From positions 1,674,001 through 1,738,000 of the forward strand of contig NW_025062478.1 in the NCBI RefSeq assembly GCF_000002995.4: 64,000 bases of DNA. Reading direction: 5' to 3'. The number at the start of each line of letters is the position of its first letter. The first letter of the stretch is position 1. The notes under the pieces are model-generated. The model ran no database searches, had not been told where the DNA came from, and saw only the letters and a list, made by a program, of their open reading frames with translations. Positions 25,930-40,750 of this stretch are shown in pieces. Source of the DNA: Brugia malayi. Its lineage: Eukaryota > Nematoda > Chromadorea > Rhabditida > Onchocercidae. A program made the position numbers and the translations under genes.

Positions 25930-26468
25930 CAACTTAAGGTTTTAGGATGATTGAAATTTTATTTACCCTATTTTTTAATTTTTTTTTTTTTTTTTTTTTT
26001 TTCTTGGTTGTGACAGCATTAAGTAAACAAACCATGAAGAGCAAACAACTATGGCTACAATTAACACACTCACATTCATAGAGTAGAAATTACGCCGATT
26101 GTAAACATCCATAGAGTAGAAATTAAATTAAAATTAAACTTATTTACGATTATTAAAATAATTTTTTCTAACTAAGATGATTTGATTATATGCAAAATTA
26201 ACTGTTAAAAATGTATTTGTGAAACAAGAAAGGAGAAAAAAAATGTTTTATAAAGTTTGCATATTAATCAGAAATATCACTTACTGATAAGAGTAATTTA
26301 TTCTTATCTGTTAAACATTTATCAATTAATATGCATTAACATTTACAGTAAATTCCGCAGATTACTCTTGAAAATGTTGTATGCAGCAAATTAATGAAAT
26401 AATATTTGTGGCGATATGATAAGATGACAAATGTTTGGACGACGGTCTCTTTTGCTAAAATAATCATG

Positions 26469-26499
<31 letters not shown>

Positions 26500-27335
26500 T
26501 AAAGTAATTTTGTAATCAAAGTAATTAAAGTAATTTTATTTTTATAATCAAATGATGGATTGAAGAAATATGTTTTAGCGTTTTTTTTTTCTTTTTTTTT
26601 TTTTTTTGTAGACTAATTTGTTAGAAAAATGGAATTTTATCAAAAATCAAATAACAGCAAGTATTTGAAAGGGATAAAAACAAACTACAAACGTTGTAAC
26701 AGTAATAATATCCGAAGCATTTGATGTGAAAAAAAGAAAAAAGAGGAAAGAAAAAAGGGAGAAAATAACAATCACAAAACATGAAAATGCTACAAATTTT
26801 GAATTTCAAATTAAACTTTACAAAATTATAAATTGAATCAATAATTAAATAAAAACAGTGTGAGGATTTTTTGCGATGACAAAAGGAATTTTCGTTATAA
26901 ATAATATCATGCTTACGTATTTAAATTATGGATTTCAGATTTCAAATAAAAGTTAGCAGAAAAAAAACGATGAGAAAATTCCGTTACACAATATTTTGAC
27001 TAGGACGGTTACAATAAACAAGGCAAAGATATAAGATGCAATTCTTATTTTATGACAGTGCAGAAATAATGCAATCAAATGATACCATTATGTTGGATAA
27101 TTTTCAAGTTAAATTTCGTGTATTTTCAATAAGCTTTTAAACTTAACTTTTAAAAAGAAATTAAATATGCTAAAATTAATGCTTTTTAATTCCTATACAT
27201 CCAACACACTGTAACTTATCGAGGAAAGCTACAATTTAAATGCAGCCGAATTAAGAATTACAAAAACATGCATAAACAGACAAATAAGCTCTTGAAAGTT
27301 AAATAGAAATGCAATAAATAAATTTAAATTTGGTG
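25930..27335. other. Spacer between the membrane-protein gene and PACS
   Basis: This 1.4 kb lies between two minus-strand genes. It contains the PACS 3' UTR at its right end and a 33-bp-spaced direct repeat of CATAGAGTAGAAATTA (26077 and 26110). No coding exon was found. CTTATCA|GTAAGT on the minus strand near 26283 looks like a good donor, but the sequence before it has stops in the available ATG frames. Confidence 0.5.
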
Positions 27336-30300
27336 TCATAAATCTCGCGATAATAAACATATTGGAAAATACTTCACGTGTGTTTGCCACTGAGCAGAGA
27401 TTTGGAAAAATCGTATCTCTGACCAAATACAACCATCAATCGAAACTGAAAAAGAAAGAAAAAAGGAAGGTTGATCAATGAAATGATGAATAATTTAATG
27501 GAAACCGCAAGACAGAAAAATGCATAAGCTATAAAGATTAATTTGTGATATTTTATTTGTTATTCTTAATTTAAATTATTTATTAGCATCATAGCTAAAA
27601 AAGAGATAATATCTTGTTATTATTATAATAATTCGAATTCAATCCTCCTTATTTCACTGACTTCATTGTGTGCAAATAATTTGAGCCCCTTTTGTTCTAA
27701 CAAAACAATATGTGAAAATCATTCTTTGAAATATTATCAGATAAAATAAGCCAAATGCTTTAAACAACTTGATCAGTTTTAAGAAACGTATAAGGATGCT
27801 ATAAATTAACTTACTTGTAAGAGGATGTTTTCCACTACAAATAAGACGTGCCACATTGTTAATGCACTGAACTGAACTTTGACCCTCTGACTCATTTCGC
27901 TACAAATGAAAATTTCCACCAATGAAGTTAAATAATTAAAATATAGTTACTAAAAAATCATAGAAAGTGAACAAAGAAATAGTAGCAAATATAAAACTTA
28001 TATTTTCAAATCAAAAAAAAAACAAAGCTGTTCTTGAATTTTATATTAATGGAATGATTATTTTACAAACTATGCTACTTATATTTAAAGTAACTATTGG
28101 AAACGTACTTGCACTTTTTTCATTCCAAATTTATGCAACATTTTGTCGCGCCTTCGCTCTTTAACAAATTGAAAAGAAAGAAGGGCACTAAATGGCTTTC
28201 GAAATACTGCAAATGAACGAAATGCTGATCGAATTGAATACTTCAAAAATTGAGGTTCACGTTTGATTACTCCACTGCCACCGCTGCCGATACCACTATT
28301 TGCACCGCTTTCATTCTAGAAATGAAAGTTATTAAATTATGAAACCACAAAAAACAGCTAACTTATATAATAGAAGAAATAAACGGACAGGTAGTATATT
28401 ATTGTAATATCAAAGTTCTAAAAATCAAAAATCTTCAATTTAGATTGTTATATACGCAAATTATGCCTTCGTATTTGCATATGAAAGAAATAAAAGCATT
28501 ATCGAAATTAAAGACGGATCTCTAACTTACATTTTGATTACTTGGTATCCAATATTCGATTAGAAGGTCCTGTGAATCAGATATTTTGATATTATGTGGA
28601 GTTAATGGAGGAGATAATTGTTGCACACCAAAAATACCCTGCAACGATAATGTCAGCATTTTTTCATCAGTAAATTTTTTCATTCATAGGAAAAATGCTT
28701 AATTAATAAAACTATTTTTCAACTTAATTAATAACATTACCTAAAAAAAAAAAAACAGGTTTAGGGACTAACAGTATGACACTGCAGAGGAATTCACAGA
28801 ATTCTGCAATTTCAAAAGTATTAATTATTCTACTCTTGGCTATTTGGTTAAGTTAGACATCAACTAACACTTTTTTATAAGATTTCCACAATGTTTTGTA
28901 AGATTTCATTAAAATCAAAACGAAATTTTAATGGCATCAACAGATTTTAGAAAAGAAACATATAAATCATTTTACAAGTACCTGAGTTTCCTCATTAAGT
29001 CGTGCAGACATTGTGCAAGCTTCTATGTCCTCTTCAAACTGACCAACTCGAATTTCGGAAAGAAATGGAACAAACTGTGAACTTTCCTTTTCATCGATTA
29101 AACTGTAATTTCATCAATTAGTTCTTAAGAAAATGTACAACCAGAAGTGTCAAAAGAATGTCAAAAAAAGTATAATGCCATCTAATATTAGTCAAGTATT
29201 TTGTTGGAAAAAATTTTAATATTAATCATTAATATTAATCAAGTATTTAAGTAGTAGTTGAATAAAATTACTGAATGAACTATTTACTGACTAATTAAAA
29301 TATAGCGGGAGCATAAGTGCCATTTGGACCGATCGAATAATTAACTAACAGTACTGAGAAACTAATATTTATATAATATATAAAATGAGAAGACATACGC
29401 TTTACTGTGCAACTGTAACATTGCTTCACCAATTGGTAGTTTTCGAAATGTTCCCTCCTGTATATTTCGCAATTTTTCCGAAAATGTTTTTAGCTCAGAC
29501 ATTAGAAATTCATCAGGATTTTTCACAAAAAATTCACCCAATCCACATGTACCACCGGTTCCAGCTTGAAGAACTTTACCAAGTGGACTAGACGGTTGTG
29601 TAATTACGCAAAATCTAAAATAAAATGAAAGAAAAAAAAGAAAGATAAAATAAAAAGTTGCCGTAAAGAGTTCGACTATGTTGGATAATAAAAAGAAAAA
29701 ACTATTTATTTCATATAATTCATCACATAAAATAAAATGTCTCACCTTAGAAAATTGATCCATTCAGCTGATTTATCTTGCAACGATTCAACATACGCAC
29801 GAAGAATAAAACTAATTAATTTTTCTGAACCAATTACACCAAGAACTGTACACGGTGGAGATATTGATGAGCTGTTACAACTATAAAAAAATATCCTAAT
29901 TTTTAAACTTCAATAAATTTTGATATAAAAATGAAACAGCAAACTTTTCTGGCAAAACTTTTTCGTATATATAAATTCTACCCGTAATTTGCTAATAAAT
30001 TTTATAGAATACATACAAAAAATACCTACAATTTTTGTATTTTCGCAACAACTGATGAGATCAATAAGCGGCAATCATTGAATGATGAGCAATCCAGTAC
30101 CCGAAAACCGGAACCAAAAAATGATGGAATCTGGATATCACAACTATCACATAACCATAAACGTTCACTAACATTCCATAACTCTTCATCGTTTATAACA
30201 GCGGATAACTATAAAAACTTTTCATACCTCAATTAGAGTGCCTATCACTATGAAATATAAAAACGAAACGAAAAGAAGAAAAAAAAAAAATTAGCTCCAA

Positions 30301-33300
30301 AAAACTATTTGAAAGGACGAAAAAAGAAAAAAGTAATTCAGTAATATAGAGATAGAAAATAAAGGAAATAAAAATGAAGCAACTATAAAAGACAACTACA
30401 ACTAATCATACCTATACTAAGTAATCAAATAATTCCATTTCAACTCTTAAGTTTTGAATTTGAAGAATTAAGCAATCAGTTTCGAAAAATGTAATTCAGA
30501 ACACTTCTGTAATTGCAATTAAGTTTAATTTCAGCTAAAATATAACATTTCATTTTACATAAACCTAATAAACTAAATGTGATAAAGTAGTTGAGTAAAA
30601 TAAACCCTAAATACTTAATTTTTACTAAATTATAATCGGGAGTACACAGAGAAAAAAAAAAACTACTTTACTTTTCTAACTATGTAAAAATTTACCCAAT
30701 CGGTGACAGATGTTGTACGCATGGGATGCCAATGAGATTTCCCAACATTTCCTGCTGAATCAGAATTTGGCAAACAAAGAGGAAATGAAACAGCAGAAGC
30801 TGATGCTGGTACATTTGAAGCGGTAAAATGATGACCAGGAATACTACTCATTGTGGTAGTACTTGGAATTGTTTCTAATGTTGCTAATAACTTTTGATGA
30901 CTCTTGTCAACTGAAGCACATCTGCAACCAATAAATCTGGTGTTTCTATATAGCAAAAGTTTGAAATATCTATCGTCTAAATGACAATTTTTAAACAAAT
31001 GTCCTAGTTTATATAATAAAGAATAATATTTACCTGGGAATAATTAAATCAAATAAAATAATAAAACTACATATTAAGGAAAACTTAAATTATAAGTCTT
31101 TTTTCCCTTTTTTAAAAAATAATAATGGAATGATTTGATATGTTTAGAAAGCAATAACGAAATGTCTAACAAAGGTCAAGTACTTCAAATAATAGAAAAA
31201 TTACGTGAACTTTAAAATAACTTCCTCACTTACATGTTAGATGACATAGCCATCAGATTATCAACATCAGTGCTAACTTCTTCATCGCTATCCGTTTCTT
31301 CAGTATTATCCTGAAACGGATTTTCTTTTTTCCTTTTTTCTTATATTTGATTGCTTTAAAATAAAACATCATAATCGGATTAAAGAGAATGATTGAAATA
31401 TATCAATACTTTATCATTGCTGACTGATGGTAACATTTCCCGTGATGCAAAGTATGGCCGCAAACTTGGTCGTGGATTGCTCACTATACTCAAATTATCC
31501 ATGACCATTTCTGGTCCTGAATCCGATAAATTATCCAGTTCTTCGAACAGCTCCTCAAGCTCTTGTGCTGTCGGTGCTACACTACCAGTTCGTGATGTAG
31601 AATCTGAATAAATTAACACTTATTGTCTAATATCTTGATTAAACAACAGTAAAAAAAAATTTAATAAAAATCAAATACTTGCAGATTAACCTGCAATTCC
31701 TTCTTCAGGGATTTTGAATCGTTTTAACAAAGATGAAAATTTCTGCTTCAAATTCTTCCGCGCTATTTTTCTTTCTTGTGTTTTCTTATACCTAGAAAAT
31801 GCATAAACTGTCAATTGGTAAAGTAAATATAGAGACATAGCATCTAAGAATGCAAGAAAATAAAGAACAAATTGTACAGTAATGCGTAGATGCATAGAAT
31901 AGAACATATAACCTAATAAGGAGTCAAAAACAAAAAACAATGAAGAATTTGTCGAACAGTTGAAATTTAATGTATTAATATTTTACCTCTGCTTTGATTC
32001 TGAACGACTTGAATCCTGCATTTCTTGTTCGTCATTTGTTTCTTGTCCATCTGATGAACTGTCGTCGTCATCCTCACTTTCCAATCCCTTCTCTTTGATC
32101 CTTCGTACACTCACTTCATTTTGAGCTTCGAATGCTTGACTTTGACAAGACCCAACTACAAGTCGTCCAACTGCTGCAAATGAAATATTCCTCACCCATC
32201 ACCAGGAATTCAAAATTCTCAATACTTAAGAAAACGAAACACAACACGACTGGAAATACAGATTATTATCTTAACTGTTTCAATAACTTGAGCAACAAGA
32301 ATACTAGTTAAACAAAAACATTACAATATTACTTTCCGATGTTTTACTACTAGCCTCTTTAATATATCGATGATAAGAACGTGCTTACAGAATAAATAAG
32401 TAAAAAATAATACTTGTAAACAACTAAATGTACTAAATGGCATCAATAATCATATAAACAAAAAAAAAAAAAAAAAAAGAAACTACTATATACAAATTCA
32501 TTCTATGCCCAAATAAGCAGCTATTATGAATTATACCTACTTGACGATATCTAAAATTTATTACTAATTATAGCAAAGGTAACTCACGATTGATATTTTG
32601 CACTTCATCCTTCTCTGCATCTGGATCAAAAAGAGCAATCTCACGAATAGAACAATTTTGGAGCATTTCCGATAAGTTAATCGTACCTGTAAGATAATAT
32701 GACATCTAAAAATCATATTTTGAAGGATATTTGAATTCTTCAAACTCATGTCAATTAATAAAAGAAAGCCTATAAAAATGCAAATAAAATGACTTACAAA
32801 AAAGTACCACCAAATACTGATGAGTAATATGCTATAAAAAAAATCACCAAGCATCACCAAATAAAGATGAATAATACGATATTAAAAAAAAAAATTACCA
32901 ACAGCAAGCGTTTTATAACCCAAAATTGGTCGGTTTTTATATCGTTTGCGCCTTTGAAGCAATATATGTAAGATATTTCCTTTTCTTTTCAAGAAATGTG
33001 GGTACTAAAAAAATTTGAGCAACGTTTGCTGCGATCAACAGTTACCAAAAAAGCAAACAGAACACCATCCCATAAATACATATTGAATGTAAAGAGTTAA
33101 TACAAAACATATTACAAATAAATATAATATTCTACGAAATGAAACGATGCAAAGTTGAAAACATATTAGAGAGAGAGAGAGAGAGAAGGAAAAAGAAACG
33201 ATGCGTTTCTCTTAGAATTTGTTCGAAATTTCTTTTCTTTTCTTTTTTGGATGTAACTTTAAACAAACGAATTTAAATGAAGATATTGAAAAAGTCAAAA

Positions 33301-34018
33301 TAAAAATTTGAAATTCGATTAAAACACCTGTATTGTGAATGATATATTTAAATCTATATCAACTCTGCCGTTCCTGGATTGAATTAAAAAATCATTACTA
33401 CGAAGAGATCGTTTCGAACCCTAAAAATACGAAAATACTTGCAAACTAATACTGATATTTTGACTTTTTCTTTATAAAATGATCCCGATTATAAATCACT
33501 TTCATTTGGCTCGATTATATCCAAAGCAAACAAAACGAATAATATAACTTCAACCTTTTTCATCATATTTCTTTTCATTAAATAATTTCTGCGCTGTTCA
33601 TGACAAAAATAATTCATAAAGACAGCAGAACAGAACGGAAGAGAAAAGAAAAGAAGAAGGAATAAAAGAAATTTTAAAGTTTAAATTTAAAAACTTACGT
33701 GTAATTTAACAGTAATAACTAAAGTAGATTGATTCCCAAGAAATGCATTAAATACTAAGCGAGTTAAAGCCATTGAAAACATCCTGAAATATTCACGAAA
33801 CATAACAAATGTATGTAGAATAATTACACAACATAAGCAATAACATTTTTTAGCAAAAAAGAAAAATACATTATATTCAAATTAATTTAAATGTTTAATT
33901 AGCAATGAAAAAAGAAAGAAAAAACGATCAACCGTTGTACGGCACAAGTAACTGTTCGATCCGTTTCCCAGTTTGCAAACAATCGCATAGGTACCGTACG
34001 ATTTGTAACAATATCCAT
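27336..34018 (-). CDS. pacs-1: Phosphofurin acidic cluster sorting protein (PACS), complete
   Basis: Eighteen phase-consistent exons give 804 residues: 33933-34018, 33699-33783, 33328-33420, 32899-33004, 32588-32686, 31987-32173, 31691-31791, 31410-31603, 31234-31310, 30696-30921, 30030-30208, 29746-29880, 29399-29614, 28982-29102, 28531-28638, 28109-28315, 27815-27899 and 27336-27445. PACS proteins link acidic-cluster cargo to AP-1/COPI for TGN and endosome sorting. The N-terminal cargo/adaptor region starts [13 protein letters not shown] (residues 9-21) and includes [27 protein letters not shown] and an acidic Ser cluster ([10 protein letters not shown], about 190-200). The middle has LSDSGPEM (278-285) and RPSLRPYF. 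The C-terminal domain shows [24 protein letters not shown] and [10 protein letters not shown] at the end, all matching vertebrate PACS positions. It is shorter than human PACS1 (963 aa), chiefly in the linkers. A possible trans-splice acceptor (TTATCTAG) lies 51 nt before the ATG. Confidence 0.96.
33171..33186. repeat. (GA)n microsatellite in PACS intron
   Basis: A short GA run lies between PACS exons at 32899-33004 and 33328-33420. Confidence 0.8.
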
Positions 34019-37000
34019 ATTGTTTAAATGATTGAATGATTCGAATAACGAGATGATCAATTGATTAAACTAGATAAATAATTCATTCATTCCTATCAAT
34101 CATACAGAGCTGAAAAATGTACAAAATGACCAAAGATTACACTTAAAAATGTTATCTTTTGATAAAACTATCAAAATATGCTAATATGATCAAACACTAA
34201 TTTTTCACCTCACAAATACTATTTCTAATATTTGTTTCAAACAATTTCGCTAACTATTTTGTTTATATTAGCTAACATAACATCTACTTTTCTTTTTCTT
34301 AACATGACATCAATTTTTAATATTTATATCAATATATCTCTTAAAAATTCCCACACTAATTTCTCTCTTCCATATTTACATACATATGTATATACCTACT
34401 ACACATTTAATCACCTTATTAATTTTTAATTGTTGTCTAAAATATATTTTAGAAACAAAATACTGAATATATTCCTTATTGATGAACGAATTATTTGTAA
34501 ACGAAAAAGTTTTACCTTTCTCTCGTTTCTTCAATTTTATTTGGATAAAAATTCATGAAAGTATTATTCAACAAGTAATAAATAAACATTATTAGGTGTA
34601 AAAGCAAATGAAAGATTAAAATCCTGCAAAATGATAAATATTTAGAATTGAAAATACAAACACACACAACGTAAAAAAGCCAATGTATGACAAATTAACA
34701 TTTACTTTCCCTCTCTTTTCTTTTGTCTTTCCTTTTAGTTTCATCAAAATTTTTTGCTGACTTTAAAATAATGTTTTCAGATTAATTGGAGGTTAATTTC
34801 AAGTTAAAAACAGCACTGAAAACAATGGGAGTAACGATAAGAAGAATACGTAATAAAAGTTAAATTTCACACGAAACATTAACTATTTCATAGCGTCCCA
34901 TCACTCGTAGCATTATATGGCCAACATTTTAGCAACTAAAAGTAAGAAAGAAGTGGGACGTTGGTAAAATTATTGGAGGAAGGGTATCGTTACTGCACTT
35001 CAATTAAATGTCACATTTGAACGGCTTAGTCTCTCTCTCTCTCTCTCTCTTCCCCTCCCTCTCTTTCTTTCTCTTTCTCTCTCCCTTGCTTTTTTCGTTT
35101 CTCCGGTTTTTTTCTATTTTTTTTGATTTTATTTTTTCCATTTTTACCTTCATTTTCTTTTATCCCACTTTCAACCTCATTTTGTTACTTTTCATTTTTT
35201 TTCTTTTTAGTCTCTCATTGATCCATTTTTTCGTACTTTTTCCTTTCTCTCTCTCCCTCTCTCTCTCCGCATCCTTTTACTATCTAAAAGTTCAGTAAGA
35301 GATTATTTCAAAAAGAAAAAAAAAAAAATTATTTTCAATTTTTGTGAATTGATTGTGAAAATAAAAAAGGAAATAAAAAATTGGATACAAATGAGAAACA
35401 ACGATAAATTGTGCATTTCTTCCATTTTTCTATGTTTATACCAACTGTACATAATATAAAATTGTGATAATGAAAGCAATGAATATTCAAATTAATTTAA
35501 TTTCTTTTTCACTTTCTTTCACAAATTACCATCGAAAATTTAAATCATTTACTAATAAAAAATAAAAAAAAAAATAAATAAAGGAAGAAAACGAAGTTAA
35601 AATTTAAGCACTTGCAAAATTTTGGAGAATTTTTAAAAAATACTAAACGAAACCAAACAGAAAAAAAACTCATTATGTGAATGAATTTTCCTTGCAATAG
35701 CATTCATTGATTATTTGAAAACCATAAAATAATAATAAAGTGTTTTCTTTTTTTCTCCTTCTTTATTCTTAAAGATTTGAAAATTATATATTTCATTTGA
35801 GTTAAGAATAACAATAATAAATAAAAGCAAATCTTCTTCTCAAGAAGGAATTCACTAAATGCAAAAATGAGAAGTTCATTAGTTTTGTTTCCCTGTTAAG
35901 CAAATTAAATGTTATTGTTGTAATCATTATTATATTATTTATTATCATTTATTATTATTATTATTTTTGTTATTATTATCATAATTCTAATAATATTTAT
36001 TTATTATTATTATTAAATGTTAGTTTTAATTGTTATTGAACATGATTCATAAAATATGGTTGAAATTAGTCTTAATTTGGTCTCAGCAGAAAATTAGAGA
36101 ATTAAAATCGTTATTGCATTTTTGTATTAATGTTGAATAAATAATTGAGAAGTAATGACATGAAAAGAAAAAATTACACTAAATGATAACTAAAATTTTC
36201 ATTTTTAAAGTCTTTTCAAAAAAAAAGAAAAATTGTATAATCAAAACAAAAAAATGTAAAAAAATTGTTTTCAGTAATTCCATTTATGCATATTAATGAA
36301 AACGATTGGTGGTAAATGATTAATGACTAACTATATTTAATATGCTAATATTTAATACTGAAATTATCATTTAAAATTTATACTTTTGAATTTGAAATTA
36401 AAAATTGAAGATTAATAGAAGAAACAAAATGCTTAAAATTGATTTATTTTAGCATTTATTCGTCCTTCATTAGCTTTTAATATTCGCTCCACTTCATTCT
36501 GACTTTTCATTATCATCGGCTATTATTATCAATCATAAAATTACTTACACTATTGCTAAAAACTGAAATTCCCTCTTAAGAATCATTTTAAATTGCAAAA
36601 TGCATTATTATTATTCAAATGGTATGTAATGGAAAAAATTTAATTAAATATGCAAAATAAATTCTAAAAAATGACTAAAATTAAAATATATCCAAAATTA
36701 TCTAAATTTCAATTTTTTTTTCTAATCTAATGCACCATAATGATGAGAATAAATTAATCAAACATAAATTATTGTATAGTTTTATTTTAGTGAAATAAAT
36801 TGTTGCTATATTTAATGAAATTTATCTTTTTTTAATAATAAAATTTAATCGAATATATTTTATGATATATACGTATGATTTGTTGAACATTCAAATGTTA
36901 ATCAATTAAAAAAGTTAAATGATAATAATGAAAACAATTTTTGTTTTTTAAACAAAGACAGCAATCTTTAAGAGTTCATTACAGCAAATGATTTTAAACT

Positions 37001-38788
37001 TTTGTTCAATAAACTAATCCTCTCTAACATTTGTTAAAAATTTTCAAAAAAAAAAAAGAAAAAAAAAAAAACCAAAATTTTGCAAATTTGAAAATTGATT
37101 TTTGACTTTAATTAAATTTTGCACAATTTATCGAAGATTTTCTGAATAATTTGCGAAAAATAATTTCATTAAAACGATGCAGTAAGTGTTTATTTAATTT
37201 AAGGATTATTATTATTCATATATTTCTTTAGATTTATATTGCCAATTTTTACACAAATTGAATGAGTTATACAGATTTTGCAATTGTGCAAAAATTGATA
37301 ATATAAATCTATTATATATCACTTATATCAACTATTCATATAATATCAGAAGAAAAAAAAAGAAAAAAATTTGTATATTATAACTCAAAAACAATTGTAA
37401 TGAACAAAATTCGTGGATACTTTAACTTAAATAAAAAAACATTGTAATTAATTAAATTAGCATAGCTTAAAATTTAACAAATTATTGTGATTATTATGTA
37501 TGATAACCTAAAAACTGCTGTATTAAATTAAATTTTAATATAATTTAATTTAAAAATTATTTTGATGAATTAATGTTATTTTTCATTTTAATAAATTGAT
37601 GATAAAAATGAACAAAATGGAATTAAAATTTTAAAATAAGAAAGAATGAGGAAAAATCATTTCTGATCGGCATTTTTGATATTTAAATAAGTAATCTGTT
37701 GTAGTAAAATGTTTGCAAATTAATGGATATGATAATAAATGAGTGAAAATGGTTATATCAGCTGTTAATGATTGATAAATTCATTATGAATTGATACAAA
37801 GAAAAATGAAAGAAAAAGAAAATGAATGCTTTTTTTTTTTTTTTTTTTCGTTTTTTTCGTTTTTTTTTTTCATTTTCTTTTATTTTTTTCTCTTCCATTG
37901 ACATCCATTTCTAATTGCATTTACTTTTGAATGATATATTGTTAGCATTTAACAGCAATTTGCAAAATTCAATATGTAATACGGAAAATATTTGTTTGTT
38001 TTTGCTGTCAAAAAAAAAAAAAAAATGAATTTTTTTTTTAAAAAAAAGAGATTGAACATTTGGTGTAAATTATTTGCTGAATTTACTTAACAAATAATTT
38101 TAAAATTTTTTGATAGTAATATATTTCATATAATTAGTATAGTACTTTTTTTCCTCTTTTTTTTTTCTTCTTTTTTCTTTTTGTGGAATGAAAGATATTT
38201 GATAATATGAAATTGAAGTCTTAAAAAAATTCTGAATTTATGGAATTGTCTAAATGTTAATGAATTAAATTTATCTAGATAGCAATGCAGTGAAATTCAT
38301 TTACCGAATTATTTAAATATTATAGATTCAAATTAATTAGATAGCAAAAAAAAAAAAAAAAAAAAAAGAATGAAAAGAATTGAAAATTCAAATTAACAAG
38401 ATAGCAATAAGATGAAATTCATTTATGTAACAATTTAAATTTAAATTGTTACATAAATTTAAATTAATTACATAGCAACAATAATCATGAAAGCAACTTT
38501 TTATTAAAATTCTCACTCATTAATCAACAATTAATCATTACTTACATGAAATTAAAACATTCTTTACTTTAAACGATTCGATAAGAAATTAAAATGGAAT
38601 TTGAAATGAACCAACAAGGATGTATTTTTGTTTTTTGTGTTACAGTAAAGAAGAAGGAAATTAATTCTAAAAGCAGACAGAAAGAAAAAATGAAAAAATG
38701 GATTTTTGTTTGTTTGTTTTTTGCTTCGATTGGAAACTGAAGATGTATCCAAACTTTCAGTTAATTGAAATGCATTAATTTAAAAGTG

Positions 38789-38832
38789 GGAGAGAGGGAA
38801 AGAGAGAGAGAGGGAGAGAGAGAGGGAGAGAT
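38789..38832. repeat. Imperfect GA tract
   Basis: GAGAG runs with GGG interruptions in intergenic DNA. Confidence 0.8.
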
Positions 38833-39606
38833 TAATGAAAAGTGAAGTATTATTAAAAAGATTTATTTCGCTACTTTTTTTTTCCGTTGATTATTTTGTT
38901 TCAATAAAACAATATTTTTTTGTTATGTTCCTTTTATTTTTCTTTTATTTTAAATAAAAAATATATTTAAAGTCATATTTGAATTCTATGCAAATTAACA
39001 ATTTGCATAATCAATTATTACATTTAAATAAAGTATGCAACAATATGAAAAGCACTGAGTGGAAAAACAGGAAACAAATGAAAAATTAGAAATAATATGT
39101 AAGTAAATAAGAAACGATCATAAAATTAGTAAATATGTAATAATTGTAAACAAGTGTGATTGTTTGCTAGTAAACAAGTTATTTTGATGCAACGAATCGA
39201 TCACTTCTGTCCGTTGTCAACTCATTTTGTTCAATTTTGTCACACAGCTGTCGTCTATATTCATCATCTTTTTTCTTATCAAAAAAGAAAGAAGTCCTTT
39301 TCTTCCTGAAATTTAATCAAAGTATAAGTTCAAAGATTATAAATGAATTGAAAAAAAAAAAAGGTAAAAAAAGTGAGGGAGAAGAAGGAAAAAGGGGAAG
39401 AAACAGGATTGGAAATGGAAAATAAGAGAACTTTTTATTTGAATTATATGAAAAATTTTAATTAAAAAATTTAAAGAATAAGACTAAATTAATAAAGAAA
39501 AAAAATTTTTTTTCATTAAATTGAGCAAAAGAATTTCGTTTTTCAAGTGAATAAAAAAACTTCCAAATTTAACGACGGATTATTTTACAATATAATGTAT
39601 GAATTA

Positions 39607-39675
39607 CTATTATTATTATTATTGTTATTATTATTATTGTCATTATTATTGTTATTATTATTATTAATATTATTT
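39607..39675. repeat. TTA/ATT trinucleotide tract
   Basis: TTATTATTA with occasional TTG and TCA substitutions in the PACS/ATG9 spacer. Confidence 0.8.
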
Positions 39676-40109
39676 ATATTTATATAAATTACAATATTAT
39701 TTATAGGCAATTATAAATTAAATTATAAGTATGTGTAACTATTATGAGGAAGCTAATATCTGATGATTGATTTTCTAAACAATAATAACTTGGCTTGTTT
39801 TTTACCCTAAATATTATTAGCCAAGAGATGGAGTATAATAGGCTATATTTGATCATACCACTTTCCTTACTTTTAATCTATAGGCTATTTATCCACTCAT
39901 TCACTCAACTATGGAGCAATTCATATGAGAAAAAATTAAACTTTTTGTTTTAAATAGAAATAATAATTTAAACTAATAAAATTTTGAAAATATTATTAAA
40001 AATTAAAAGAAAAAATAATTGTTAGTTTTGTTTATATTATATAATTTATAGATGCATGAAAATAATTTGAATTTTCCATTGATACGCATAGTATTCCCTA
40101 CACTTTTCT

Positions 40110-40750
40110 GATAAATACGTGTACTTTCATAGATAATTTGCGTGTTGCTTACGTGAGACAATTGAAATGCGCATTTTACGTAAAACAGTTAAACTCATAC
40201 ATTCATACTTATGTATTAATATACGTCATAATGTACATCATTCTTTTCTCATACTTATCTGTGCAACGTATGTGATACGTGTACAATTTCTCATTTCTCG
40301 TACGTATGTACTTTTACTTTCTTCATACGTCTACGTACATATATATATATATCATACGTGTACAAATCTTTCTCTATTTGTATTTATGTAAATATAATAC
40401 ATTTAACACATGTAGCAACATATTTCTCGTTACTTTCAAGTAAACAACTTCAAATATTCGATCATTAATTATTATGACGTAAGTAATAGAAGTCATCTGA
40501 TATACTATTGCCTAACAACTTATATGAGTGTTTACTTACTGCAAATCATTAAATTGTTATAAAACTTTTCACTCTTCCATTATTTCTATTATGATGGACA
40601 AAATTTCAGCACTTATTACGTAATTATTACTTATACAGAAAAAAAAAAGATAAAATATATGTGTAAATGTGTGCACGTATTCATTTACGTCACACACACA
40701 CACACACATACACACACACACGTAAACATGACGTTTAAGCACGTAACAAC
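40110..40750. promoter_or_regulatory. ACGT-rich segment upstream of ATG9
   Basis: I count 17 ACGT tetramers in about 640 bp, roughly one expected by chance at this base composition (my estimate). Contexts include TACGTG (several), the palindrome TTTTACGTAAAA near 40175, GACGTAAG, TTACGTCAC and a second TTACGTAA-like site near 40617. Such cores are bound by bZIP (CRE/PAR-type) and some bHLH factors. A (CA)n run at 40690-40722 is embedded. It ends about 0.8 kb before the ATG9 start; function is inferred from position only. Confidence 0.35.
40690..40722. repeat. (CA)n microsatellite
   Basis: CACACA run with one TA interruption, flanked on both sides by ACGT cores. Confidence 0.9.

Noticed and set aside
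35008..35298. 96-codon Ser/Leu/Phe-rich + strand frame
   Set aside because: It is a translation of CT microsatellites and T-rich DNA and could pass for a membrane protein only through composition.
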